Assembly (NCBI RefSeq): GCF_958298935.1
Contig: NC_084939.1
Span: forward strand, 21,627,501-21,691,500
Length of the DNA stretch: 64,000 bases
Origin: Phragmites australis
Taxonomy: Eukaryota > Streptophyta > Magnoliopsida > Poales > Poaceae
Reading direction: 5' to 3'
A program made the translations under genes and the position numbers. This document shows positions 47,701 to 58,852 of the stretch, piece after piece; positions within the stretch are counted from its first letter, which is position 1, and each line of letters starts with the position of its first letter. The notes under the pieces are model-generated. The model had not been told where the DNA came from and did no database searches. It worked only from the letters and a program-made list of their open reading frames with translations.

Positions 47701-48179
47701 TCTACGGGAGGAAACTCGATGAGATTTGGGGCTTTGGGTGCGGTGTGGTGAGAGGAGGCCCGACCGAGGGTTTGATTTGGATTATATAGACGCGGGTGGT
47801 AGTTGCCAAGACATGGGGGTGGGAAGCAGCAGTTTCGGCGGAGTGGGCGGAGCGGGAGCGGGGGGTTAAGGATGAAGAGCGGGCTTCACGTGGGAGAGAG
47901 AGAGGGCAGAAAAACAGGCGTCACAAATGCATTTATCTGAATTGCTTTTCTTCTGTTCTGTCGCGTAGGTACCGCAAACATTTGCCATAATATCTCAGAA
48001 TCATGTTCCTGATTGCCATAAAATAACCAGTTTGTTACAAGGTTCCTATCGTATCTGCTCTCAAGAACTGCCCCAACTGAAAATTCTATGATTTCTCCCA
48101 ACAACTCTCATGACACTAGAATTTCTCTTCAGTACTTTCTGTTGCATGTTGCTGTGACAGTGTGCCTGTGACTGACCTG
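44792..48179 (+). repeat. direct duplication, copy B, split by a solo LTR
   Basis: 44792-45228 equals copy A; a ~60-bp local repeat (ATTAGTTTCTTTTTTCT...AAGGC) follows to 45294; after the inserted LTR the match resumes at 47936 and runs to 48179. Copy B continues without interruption into the 5' flank of the WEB-like gene, so it is the original. Confidence 0.85.
45295..47935 (-). mobile_element. large solo LTR, 2641 bp (probable Ty3/gypsy)
   Basis: Bounded by TGTCACACCC at the left and GGCGTCACA at the right (minus strand TGTGACGCC...GGGTGTGACA), with flanks AAGGC (45290-45294) and AATGC (47936-47940), a 5-bp target duplication with one change. Copy A of the duplication shows the empty site. 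On the minus strand a TATA-like TCTATATAATCC near 47785 and a GC-rich leader follow, as in a U3/R region. There is no pol, so unequal recombination between two LTRs probably removed the rest. The small frames inside (for example 47460-47669) are not supported as genes. The middle 46750-47230 is very AT-rich. Confidence 0.75.
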
Positions 48180-48499
48180 AAAGAAGTTGTTACCATCATC
48201 TCCTTGCATTGTCAGCCAAGAGTGCCCAAAAAGCATCCCTGCTTCAGCTCCACTCCTGCAGAGTTCTACTCGAGGTTTGAGAGTTTTCTTCAGCTTCTTT
48301 TAGGTGGCATGTCATGTTCTTTGCTTGTTGCTGTTGGGAAACTGGTTGCTTGGAAGCTGGTGGCCTCTGGCCAGTGTGCTTTTGAAGTGGAAGCAAAGAA
48401 ACCAGAGTCACTTGGCTCCATATAATCTTGCAAAGAGCTTGTGCTGCTTGCAGTGTAAACCCTTGAGGAGAAGACGTCCTTGTTGCAGGCTGCTCCGGA

Positions 48500-49312
48500 A
48501 TGGCTGCGGCATCTGACCGTGCGGAGGTGGACACCACCCGCCCGTTCCGGTCCGTCAAGGAGGCAGTCGCCGTGTTCGGGGACCGCATCCATGTCGGCGA
48601 TGGCTACCCCAGGCCCAACGGCAATGCTGTCGCCATGGTCACGCCCAACTCCATTGCCAGTACGAAGCATGAGGCCAGCAGTAGTAGCAGTACCATGACC
48701 TTTTCTCCAAACCCAATGGCAGAGGCTGAGGCAGAGATAATGCCAGCCACTGTTCCTATGTACTCCGCGCCGTCCTCGCCGCCGTCGCTCGCGTGGTCGC
48801 CTTCGCCGAACAAGGTGTGCAGAGCGCACGGCGACGACCGGTACGACGAGGCGGGGCTCACGATCATGCGCTCCATGAAGAAGCTGGAGGCGGAGGTGGC
48901 CGAGACGAGGCAGGAGGTGGCGCAGCTCAGGAAGCGGGGCTCCGAGATGGAGATGGCCGTGGCCAGCCTCAACGCGCAGCTCCACAGGGGCCTCTCGAAG
49001 ATGGCCGAGATGGAGGCCGACAAGGCGGCGCGGCGCAGCATCGGAGGCGAGACCGACGTGACATCCACGGTCCGGAGCGAGCGGTACTGGGGCGACAAGC
49101 TCGGCGCGAGCGAGTACCTGCCCTCGTTCTCGTACGCGCTGAGCCTCGGCGAGATCGACGACGCCGAGCTGATGGGCAGCCGGAGGAGGAAGGCGCAGAA
49201 GGTGAAGCCCATCGTGCCGCTCATCGGTGACATCCTCTTCTCCAAGAGGAAGAGCACCAAGGAGAAGGGCGATGGCCTCTACAGTGGTGACCTCTACAGT
49301 GTGCTAGGCTAG
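48500..49312 (+). CDS. WEB family (DUF827) coiled-coil protein, 270 aa
   Basis: A GC-rich single-exon frame. Residues 11-29, DTTRPFRSVKEAVAVFGDR, are the conserved N-terminal signature of short WEB-family proteins related to WEB1/PMI2. These act with the actin-based machinery for chloroplast movement; the small members are uncharacterised. Residues 58-100 are Ser/Pro-rich and disordered; 121-180 form a coiled coil (MRSMKKLEAEVAETRQEVAQ). A basic C-terminal segment VKPIVPLIGDILFSKRK (236-252) is also typical. ATG 48500 is the first in frame with this signature; 48180-48499 would be 5' UTR. The GC content is far above that of the surrounding repeats, as expected for grass genes. Likely expressed. 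Confidence 0.85.
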   Translation: MAAASDRAEVDTTRPFRSVKEAVAVFGDRIHVGDGYPRPNGNAVAMVTPNSIASTKHEASSSSSTMTFSPNPMAEAEAEIMPATVPMYSAPSSPPSLAWSPSPNKVCRAHGDDRYDEAGLTIMRSMKKLEAEVAETRQEVAQLRKRGSEMEMAVASLNAQLHRGLSKMAEMEADKAARRSIGGETDVTSTVRSERYWGDKLGASEYLPSFSYALSLGEIDDAELMGSRRRKAQKVKPIVPLIGDILFSKRKSTKEKGDGLYSGDLYSVLG

Positions 49313-49893
49313 GCTGATCACTGCCTTGTGTGTGCTCAACTTGTGGCTGCTTGATTGTGTGCAAATTTTTTTCTAGCCCTTGCCTGCTTTTTTCTTCTTT
49401 TTCTGAAGGTCTTGTCTGTGTGGCATGTGCAGGGGAGTTTGTGTAAATGTACAGACATGTTGATGTATCTTCAGAACATGAATGAAAAGTGTGTGATTGC
49501 AGTAGACTTTTCTGAATGTCTGGCTGGATTTACTTCACAGTGACATTAGGAATGGATATGCAAAACGAAATGCATTCACCATTTTTTGTTAATCTATTAG
49601 TAGCCTATTATAGGGTGTCCAAAACTAACTCTATCCACAATTCTCTCTGCACCTCTCCCTCCATTTTTGGTCTGCACATTTTCATTGCTAGCTTCTCTTC
49701 TGCCAAGAGCCCAAGATCCACAAAAGGCGAACAACATAACAGAAAAAAAACTTTTTGGCACAATTTTTTTTCCCATAATCCAAGAGCAAGAACAGAAGTG
49801 CAGAAGGCGGTTGAAGCCATTGCCATGCACGTCGGCTTGTTGTTCTTGATGCGCGCCTAGGCAGCGTTCCGGTCGTGAGCTGGTCCGACGACG
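49313..49893. other. intergenic: 3' UTR of WEB-like gene and promoter of next gene
   Basis: The first ~180 bp are T-rich and include a putative polyadenylation region (AATGAAAAGT near 49481). Nothing further is coding; several overlapping small frames on both strands are shadows. Confidence 0.4.
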
Positions 49894-50214
49894 ATGCCGC
49901 CCAAGCAGGAGGGGGAGGGCCAGAGGCCGCCGGGTGGCAGCGCGTGCCTGTGGCTGGTGACGGCGCTGCTCCTCCTCTGCTTGCTTGCCGGCGGCGCTTG
50001 CCTCGCGGCCTACATCGTGCTGTCGCCGCGCGAGGCGCCGGCCTGGATCCCCACCGTCGGCCTGGTGCTAGTCGCGCTCCCCTGGGCGTTCTGGATTGCC
50101 ACTTGCGCGTACCGGTGCATCGCAGCGCGGGCCGCCGAGCGCAGGATGGCCGCCGTGGCGCCAGCCGCCGGAAGCATGCGCTCGCCGGCCGACGCGCCGG
50201 CTCCGGGCTCATGA
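49894..50214 (+). CDS. small two-helix membrane protein, 106 aa, unknown function
   Basis: A GC-rich frame with ATG at 49894 and stop TGA at 50212. A hydrophilic N-terminus (MPPKQEGEGQRPPGG) is followed by a membrane helix at 18-42 (CLWLVTALLLLCLLAGGACL) and a second at 51-74 (WIPTVGLVLVALPWAFWIAT), then a basic, Ala/Pro-rich tail. No known domain. It follows the WEB-like gene by ~580 bp in the same direction; the two share GC-rich codon use (G or C at most third positions). The overlapping frame at 49875 in another phase is a shadow. Likely real but uncharacterised. Confidence 0.65.
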   Translation: MPPKQEGEGQRPPGGSACLWLVTALLLLCLLAGGACLAAYIVLSPREAPAWIPTVGLVLVALPWAFWIATCAYRCIAARAAERRMAAVAPAAGSMRSPADAPAPGS

Positions 50215-51453
50215 GCTAATTATAAGATACTTTGACATGTAAATTTTGCAATCAATTACTGACGAAAATATTTTCGCTGTAATGTTAAGAAATCAAGATT
50301 GTTGCTAAGATCTTTGACATCGAGACCGTGAGATATGTGTTCAATGATGCTCTTGTTTTGCTTCGCAGCGTTAGGGTCATTGAAGATGCAAACGTCGTGA
50401 GGAACAGAACTAAATTTGATCGAGTCAGTCTAAAGATTGATGATGTAAACTGGAGGATGCCGAAATGTGGATGATCTTGGCGTGCTAAACTATAAGGCCC
50501 CTGTTCAAAGCTTGGAAAATGCATAGATTTTTCCATGAGCTCCTAGCGGACGCTTCTTTTTCTTTGTGATTCTTTTGAAATTTCTATGAGTTAGAAATCG
50601 AGCCTGAGTTGTTACTTGTTAGAGTTGCAGAGAGGAATAGAATCAGTGAAAATGTTCGGATGAATGTCCAAAAACCTGTACAAAATACAAGAGGTACTGA
50701 ATAGTTTGAAGTTCAATTGTCAGAACTCTCGTTTAGCATAGATGTTACTCTGCCCTCTGTCATCTTCATTGTACAGTTGATGTTGGATTTATTCCTACAT
50801 CCGAAATTGACGATGAGGGAGCATAATATAAAAGATAGAGGAACCCTCACTTATCAGGCTAGTTTTTTTTTTTATTGAGTTGGTCTATAAGATCTTGGTC
50901 ATGGTTCCGTTTAGGCCTATGCGTATAGCAGATCCATTGAGAAACTCTTGACGGCATCCCCTTAGTATTATCTGTGGGTAAGGATATTTCTCCCAACAGT
51001 ACCCCTCATCTGTTGGCCTTGAGGTGTGGATGGGCGAGCAGATGTAGAAGGAACTATCTTCAGCATAGCCTCATAGTCAGGATATTCTAATATAACTTCT
51101 AGTCGTTGAAGAGTCTCTCGATGATGATCGTAAGCGATGGTGATGAAGCCAAATAGAGGTGGCATAACCCGGAGGAAACTTTGTGGTCTAGAGTCCAATG
51201 ACGAGAGTTGGAGACATAGTAGACGTTGGAGCCGAAGGCTATCGAGATTCGAACGGAGACAATGCGCTCTGGAGCCCCTGCTCCTGCTGAAGCCGGAGGC
51301 GTAGAGGCGTTGGAGTCGAGGGCCATCGAGGTTCGAACGGAGGCAATTGTGAGATCATGTGATGAAAAATTGGTTTGATTGATGAAATTGGCAGAGCAAA
51401 GTGGTTTAGCATAATGACATTTGGTTAATGTCATCACATGATCTGGTTAAAGT
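50215..51453. other. no gene seen; possible retroelement debris
   Basis: The region 50985-51440 contains a two-copy repeat of GTTGGAG..GCCATCGAG.TTCGAACGGAG (near 51221 and 51309). A minus-strand frame here reads LQRLEVILEYPDYEAMLKIV, without a recognised domain. No gene is supported. Confidence 0.35.
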
Positions 51454-52779
51454 TGCTAAGATATGCTTGGATAGCATAGTTGGTTTGATGCTTTATCATT
51501 AGTTGGGTATGCTTATGTTAGCGTGTTGGTTTTGCTTGGAGTTTGCGTGGTGTTGCGTGAACTGATCTTAAGTCAAGTCGGGAAAGACTTGTGCTCGTAC
51601 TTCAATTGTTGTCTGATTCATGTGCAGGTGTTGTTCGAAGGCGAACATGGTCGATGACGGATCGACAAACTAAGTTTAGGGAGGAACTGAGGTTCGACGA
51701 CTAGGTTCAGGAGGAACTGAGGTCGCGGTGATCGAGGATGTCATACGAGATGTTCAAGCTGAGAAAACAATGCATATGGAGACAAGGCTTTGTGATGGAT
51801 GCAGGAGGTGATCTGATCGTGAGAGGACATGAAGACTAATTCGTATTCAAGTTGGAGCAGACACGAGCGAGTCGTGTGGTGGCTGGACTTGAGACAAGAG
51901 TTAGTGTCAGAGACGGACTCTGAGTTGGTTACAAATATGCATGTGTGCATGGGAAATGTGCATTCATGATTACGTAAGAGTAGTTGGCTAATTAGATTAA
52001 TTAGCGGAAGTTGTTTATCCCCTTGTGATTAGAGGAGAATAGAGACTAGATTGAATACGACAGGGAGTTTTAATTCGATTCTGTCACGTTTGTGTGTGTG
52101 GCTACCCTATAAATAGAGATATCTGTTGTATTGGGTAGTAAGGGCACAGAATTGGGCAGCATAGAAACTTGAGAGAGCTGTTTTGGGATTTTGTGGAAAC
52201 CCTTGTTGGATGCTTTAGAGAGGCATCTTGTAACTCATCTATGCAATGAAAATCAAATTTCGTAAGTTGATGAGTTGCTGATTCGGAATTTTCTCTCTGT
52301 TTTATATTCTGCATGGTCGGTTTTGGTTTTCAGTTAATTTCATCTGTCTATAAAGTTTCATCTTGATTTAATCCATCCAAAACCTTACTAGAATATCTAG
52401 TGTTTTATCTAAGAAAATTTTGAGTGGATTTGGTTAGTTCTCGAGTAGCTTTTTGTCAACTCGACTAAGTTTTGATCTACTCGATACTGGTTGACATAGT
52501 CTACTTCTACCAGGAATAGCTTTTGATCCATATATCCAATTTACTTGATACTTATTGGGTTGGTTTTGTATTTGAATGTAGTTTTTTCTGTCCAAATTTA
52601 AGAGCAATCCAACCAGCATATCTTTCTCTACATCATTTTTATTAGAGCCTGTGCATTCTATTTCGAGTGGAATACCGAGTTTAATCGAGTTTTATTTGGG
52701 TGAGTTAATTTTTTTAATTTTGTTTTCCCATTCATTCACCCCCATCTGATTGGGTATTTTGCGCATATTCGATCCTACA
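51454..52779 (+). repeat. 5' LTR of SIRE-like element
   Basis: TGCTAAGATATGCTTGGATA to GATCCTACA. A TATA-like CCTATAAATAGAG lies near 52108. The first 290 bp match 58562-58852. CTCGA words recur near 52435-52485. Confidence 0.65.
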
Positions 52780-52781
52780 AT

Positions 52782-52794
52782 TGGTATCAGAGCC
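52782..52794 (+). other. primer-binding site (initiator tRNA-Met type)
   Basis: TGGTATCAGAGCC, exact complement to the plant initiator tRNA-Met 3' end. Confidence 0.85.
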
Positions 52795-52974
52795 TTAATC
52801 ATTTCTAATTGATCTTAATCGGTAATTATAAATATGACTTCACATAGATATACCACAAAACCTTGTGTTTTTGATGGAGTTGATTTTTAGTTCTAAATTG
52901 AAAACTCATAAGCTAGATTTTTTTTTGCTAGGAAGAATGTTAATAAATCAATTGCTTTAGTCTCTCAACCTAGC

Positions 52975-53889
52975 ATGTCTCATATCGAATCTTTTTCATC
53001 AAGTTTCTCATTATCTTCTATATCTTCACTAACCGATAATCAGCTTGAGTTGATTCCTGAAGAAGATTTAGCACTACTTTCTACTCGGTTTTCTAAAGCA
53101 TTGCAAAATGTGCGTATGAGGAAGAAAGGAAGTGGAGGTCCTCAAAGATGCTATGAATGTGGTGATCTCAACCACATTCATTCCAATTGTCCTAAGCTTG
53201 CAGATAAAGCATCAAAAGAGGAGGAGAAAAAGAAGCGACCGTTCAACAACAAGAAGAAAAAGAGCTTTCTCAACCGCAAGGTTGTGCATCGAATTCTTTC
53301 AGCGCTTGAACAAGTCAACTTGTGTGACGTTGATTCAGAGAGCAGCGAGGATGACACAACATCTAAGTGCAAGATATTGCGTGATTTGACTAGATTGTGT
53401 TTCATGGCAAGCAACAAAGAAAGCTCAATCGAGAATGAACTTGACAGTGACGGTAATGAGGTATTACCTACTTATGATGATCTATTTAATGATGTTGTTC
53501 GTCTTGGTACATTCTTAGAGAAACGTAACAAGGAAATTAAGAAACATGATGTTTTAATTGAATCGTTTAATTATGAAATTGTAACACTTAAGATTTTAAT
53601 TCCCGATGATGATGCTTACAAGTCATGTGACTTAATTTATTCTGAGCTCACTTCTCTTAGATATGTTCATGCTTCCACTCTTGAGAAACTTAGAGAAGAA
53701 ATTGAGAAAAATGAGAAACTTGTTGTGTTAAATTGCAAACATGTTAAAAATGCAAGTTGTTCAACGTCTGATTTGCAAGATTTAATTTCCTATTCTAATT
53801 GCTCAATTCTTAAATTGAAGTTGCATGATGCTAATACTAGAGTTTCTCAAATAGCTAATGACATGATTACTCATGGTGCTTGCATGCTT
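52975..53889 (+). pseudogene. gag relic with CCHC knuckle
   Basis: The frame includes a Ser-rich start, a basic region, the zinc knuckle CYECGDLNHIHSNC (about residue 58) and a long charged helical region. The typical N-terminal UBN2/DUF4219 part is missing; before 52975 only MTSHRYTTKPCVFDG is readable, then stops. It overlaps the next frame at 53873 through a frameshift. Confidence 0.7.
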
Positions 53890-56800
53890 TAACTGTCGTA
53901 AACAAAAGAAACCTATGAGTGTTGCTTGCGATAAGTGCCCAGCTCTTTCTAAACAGGTTGATTACTTGAATGGAACTTTAGAACGTTTTTCTAAGGGAAA
54001 GAAAAATCCGAACCTAATTTTAGATTCATCTAAGTCGAGTACATGTAAACAAGGTTTAGGTTTTGATCCCTATTCTCGTTCTAAGATAAATGCACCAACT
54101 ATTGTTAGAGCTCTTGGCTGTGACAAATTTGAAGCTCTTGCTGAATCTGAACCTAAGAAGGTTGTTCTTAAGTCCACTGTATTTTTATCCTCTACAATGA
54201 ATGCAAATGTTGTTTCTTCTTCAAAATCCATATATCGGATTAAGTACACTTCCACTCATTATGGTTGAGATGAATATTTAGTAGATTTTTTGTTTTAGAC
54301 TAGCTAAACAATAAAAGAAAGAAAAGTCTAAGGCTAGGTCTAATTTGTGAAAGGCACGTTTTATCACTCGTGAGGTTGTGGCACCTTATTTTGTGCCTCA
54401 AGTGAAACAGTCATCACCTTTTACTACTTGTGTAACTCGAGTTGAACCTACTCGAGCTTCTCGAGTTAAGATTACTCGAGCTGCTAGTGCTTCTCGAGTT
54501 GAACTCACTCAAGCTTCTCGAGTTAAGTCTACTCGAGCTACTCGTGTTTTGCCTACTCGTATTGTTAGTCGAGTGACTCAGTACTGGATTTCTAAAAGCT
54601 TTATTACTAACCCTAGTACTGAGGTCTTGATGTCTTCTGTTTACTTGTAGGTTTCTCGAGCGACGAAGGAGAACATTTGGCTAGTTGATTCTGGATGCTC
54701 ATGCCACATGTCCGGTGATAAAAATTGGTTCTCCTCCATTGTACGTGCATCTCGTGCTGAAAGTGTTACTTTTGGAGATGCTTCTTTTACCTCAGTTATG
54801 GCAAAAGGTATAGTTCAAGTAAATGGTAGGTTTATGTTCAAAGATGTTGCTTTGGTCGAAAACTTAAAATTTAAGTTGCTTTCTGTCTCTCAAATGATTG
54901 ATGAAGACCTCGAGGTGCGCTTTAAGAAAACTGAATGTAAAGTATTAGATGCTACAGGTGATCTGGTTTTAGAATTTTTCGTTTTGGAAGAGTTTTTAAG
55001 GCTGATTTTGATGCATCACCATCTTCTAAGCTTAGATGTTTTGTTGCTAATGTTTCTAAAGATTTATTCTTTTGGCATCGTAGACTTGGTCATGTTGGTA
55101 TAGATCATCTCACTCGAGTTAGTGGTTTAGATCTTATTCATGGCTTGCCTAAGCTTAAGGGTGATGCCAAGTTAGTTTGTTCTTCTTGTAAATATGGTAA
55201 AATGCATTCAGGTTCACATCCATCTATTACCATGGTTATGACAAATACACCTGATCAATTTTTACACCTTGATACTGTTGGTCCTTATAGAGTACAATCT
55301 TTTGGAGGTAAATGGTATGTGCTTGTTATTGTTGATAACTACTCTAGATATTCTTGGGTTTACTTTATGGCATCTAAGGATGAAGCTTTTGGTTATTTTA
55401 GAAGTTTAGTTCTTAGATTGTCTGTTAATCTCCCAGGATCTTTGAGAGCGATTAGAAGTGATAAAGGAACAGAATTTAAGAATTCTTCTTTTAATCACTT
55501 TTGTGCTGAGAAAGGTATTGAACATCAATTTTTATCACCTAGAGTTCCTCAACAAATGGTGTAGTTGAAAGGAAGAATAGAACTCTGGTCGAGATGACTA
55601 GGATCATGTTAGATGAATTTTCTACTCCTAGAAAATTTAGACTGAAGCTATATCTACTGTTTGTTATATTTCAAACCATGTTTTCTTGAGATTTAAATTA
55701 GGTAAAACTTCATATGAGCAGCGGTTTGGACATAGGCCTAGTATATCTCACTTTCGAGTTTTTGGCTGCAAGTGCTTTGTGCTGGAATCTAGAAATTTGG
55801 ATAAATTTGAGTCTAGATCAACAGATAGTATTTTTCTTGGATATCCTGCTCATACTCGTGGCTATCGAGTGCTTGTTTTGGAGACTAACAAAATTGTTGA
55901 AACCTGTGAGGCTACTTTTGATGAGACTAGTCCTGGAACTAGATCAAGTGATGCAGGTATAGGTACACATATTAAGGGGGAGTTTGAGAGCATTTTTGTG
56001 GATGATGATGAGGTCAATGAGGACGAGATTTTAATTCCGATGATACAATCAGCTGTAGATCCCTTGACAACTTCGATCACTTCAGCTACAGTTGGACATT
56101 CTCAAGTTACTACATCATTTGTGCGTATTGAAAGAGAAGAAGAGATTGCTTCTCATGATAGCTCCTTTGCACATTCAGCAGAGTCATCCACCTGATCAGA
56201 TGATTGGAGATTTGCATGAGCGAGTCGCACGGTCCAGGTTTATTGATTCTAATTCTCATGATCATTCAACTTTTGTTGCTTCTTTTGAACCCAACGATAT
56301 TTCACATGCATGAGGAACTTGAAAATTTTTGAACGCAACAAAGTATGGAAGCTTGTTGCACCTCCTCTGGGTCATACACTTATCGATACTAAATGGGTTT
56401 TCAAAAATAAACAAAGTGAGGATGGTGTTGTTGTTAGAAACAAAGCTAGACTTGTAGCTCAAGGTTTTACACAGGTAAAAGAGCTAGATTTTGAGGAAAC
56501 TTTTGCTCCGGTTGTTAGACTAGAAGCTATTAGAATTCTTTTAGCTTTTGCTGCATCTAAAGGCTTTAGATTATATCAAATGGATGTCAAAAGTGCTTTT
56601 CTGAATAGCTACATAAATGAAGTGATTTATGTTAAGCAACCACCTGGTTTTGAAAATCCTAAATATCCAGATTATGTATACAAGTTGTCTAAAGCTTTGT
56701 ATGGTTTAAAACAAGCCCCTAGAGCGTGGTATGATAGACTTAAAACCTGTTTGCTTGAAAAGGGTTTTGAAATGGGAAAAGTGGACACGACGTTGTTTGT

Positions 56801-57650
56801 TCACAAGCATGGTAATGATCAACTATTTGTTCAGATTTATGTAGATGATATCATCTTTAGTTGTTCTTCTTATACTTTGGTATCCCAATTTTCAGAAACG
56901 ATGAGCAGAGAATTTGAGATGAGTATGATGGGTGAACTAACATACTTTTCGGGATTTCAAGTCAAACAAACCAAAGAATGTACTTTTGTTCATCAAAGTA
57001 AGTATACACGAGACCTGCTACGATGTTTTGAGATGAAAAACAACAAGCCGATCATGACAACTATTGGAGCAACAATGACACTTGATCCCGATGAAGATGA
57101 GAGCCAGTTGATCAAAAAGAATATAGAAGCATGATTGTATCACTTTTATATCTCACTACTTCAAGGCCAGACATACTATTTGCTGTATACTTGTGTGCAC
57201 GATTTCAAGCTTCTCCACGTGCTTCACATCGACAAGTTGTCAAACGGATTCTAAGGTATCTTCATGGAACTCAAGATTTTGGTATTTGGCTTTCTGCTTC
57301 TTCATCTATTAGTTTAAGAGCTTTTTCTTATGTTGATTTTAGAGGTTGTAGAATGGATAGAAAAAGTACATCTGGTACATGTCATTTCTTGAGTAATTCT
57401 CTTGTTGCATGGTCATCTAGGAAACAGTCCTCTGTTGTACAATCTACTGCTGAATCTAAATATGTAGCTGCTGCTAGTTGTTGTTTACAAACTCTTTAGA
57501 TAGTTGCTGCACTTAAAGATTATGAGGTTAATTTAGAGAGTGTTCCACTTTTCTGTGATAACACTAGTGCTATAAGTATTGCTAAAAATCATGTGCAACA
57601 TTCTCAAACTAAACATATTGGCATCTGATTTCATTTTCTTAGAGACAATG
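53873..57650 (+). pseudogene. SIRE-like copia pol relic (protease, integrase, RT, RNase H)
   Basis: Segments in order: spacer 53873-54268, Arg/Ser-repeat stretch 54378-54650, protease LVDSGCSCHMSGD near 54682, integrase core with VLVIVDNYSRYSWVYF and IRSDKGTEFKNSSF (55145-55564). A one-base loss after PQQ near 55555 disrupts the segment that would hold the third catalytic residue. RT 56310-57134 has YVDDIIFS; RNase H 57131-57499 reads VDFRGCRMDRKSTSG where ADYAGC is usual, then a stop at 57497. At least six breaks; not functional. Confidence 0.85.
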
Positions 57651-58561
57651 TTGGAAAAGGAAACATTGAACTTCTCTGTGTGAATATTGAACACCAATGG
57701 CAGATATTTTCACAAAACCTTTGGATTCTTCTTGGTTTACTTTTCTTCAGGGAGAATTTGGTGTTATTCATCCTATGGGATTGTTTTGAGGGGGAGTTTT
57801 TATATCTTTGGAACTTATCGAAGCTTATAAAAATAAAAAAAATAATGAAATATGATGAGCATCATATCTGATACATATGTGACTTTTGAAGCCAGTGCTT
57901 ATGCTACATAGGAGTTTTTGCACTTTCATATCTACAAGTGTAACTGTGTAGTTTTTATCATGACTTTTTAAATCGAATGACAACTTGAATTAAATTTTGC
58001 CATGGTTAAACTCTCTTGATTACTTTGATCTTTGACAAAAATGCTATATGAGAAAGAATCAAAGAAATGAAAAAGTGTTGAATAATAGTTGATAGACAAA
58101 AGATCAAGGAAGTATGCACTATCGTACTTCTTTTTTCGAGACTGTTTATCATTGCACTTTGATATGAACTTGGAAGAAGTCGTGTATGATCAAAATCATT
58201 ATCTTAACCTTCTGATTGTCTTTTTGACATAGGCTTGGCATGGTTGGATAGAATAAGGCTGATGGTGCATATAATTCCTTGCAAAAGAATATGAGAAGTT
58301 CCTGACATCAAAATTGGCATCTTGTTATATGTCTTTTTAAACAAAACAATGACATACTTTTGATATTCATATTTTTGATAGCATTTAAATTGAGGATTCG
58401 AGTGATTGAGATTGAGAGATCATGCCTTACAAATAAATCATTAATTATACTTGATAAGTTGTGCTCACACTATATTTTTACATGTGTAGATGAGTTGGTG
58501 TAAGTATTTGATAGTGTAGCTTGGTTGAGTACTGTTATATATGTGGATGATGTTCATGAGT

Positions 58562-58852
58562 TGCTAAGATATGCTTTGATAGCATAGTTGGTTTGATACG
58601 TTATCATTAGTTGGGTATGCTTATGTTAGCGTGTTGGTTTTGCTTGGAGTTTGCATGGTGTTGCGTGAACTGATCTTGAGTCAAGTCTAGAAGGGCTTGT
58701 GCTCATACTCGATTGTTGTTTGATTCATATGCAGGTGTTGCTCGAAGGCGAATGTGGTCGATGATGGATCGATGAACTAAGTTTAGGGAGGAACTGAGGT
58801 TCAGTGACTAGGTTCAGGAGGAACTGAGATCGTGGTGATCGAGGATGTCATT
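58562..58852 (+). repeat. 3' LTR start, interrupted by the next element
   Basis: Matches 51454-51744 with many small differences and stops at GAGGATGTCAT, after which the sequence changes to the next element. Confidence 0.75.

Larger units (their letters stand above)
51454..58852 (+). mobile_element. degraded SIRE/Maximus-like Ty1/copia element
   Basis: LTR-like sequence at 51454-52779, a primer site, gag and pol relics (52975-57650), a polypurine-like TTTTGAGGGGGAG near 57785 and a second LTR copy starting at 58562 are present. The right LTR is cut after ~290 bp by another element. The two LTR copies differ at many positions over their first 290 bp, so it is old. About 760 bp lie between the purine tract and the right LTR copy, so the true LTR may begin earlier than 58562 and the left copy may be truncated. 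Confidence 0.75.

Noticed and set aside
48290..49260. Long minus-strand frames (231 and 218 codons)
   Set aside because: Both are antisense to the WEB-like gene, with low-complexity Arg/Ser-rich translations; the plus frame carries the family signature.
53178..53417. 79-codon minus-strand frame
   Set aside because: Antisense to the gag relic with Ser/Phe low complexity.
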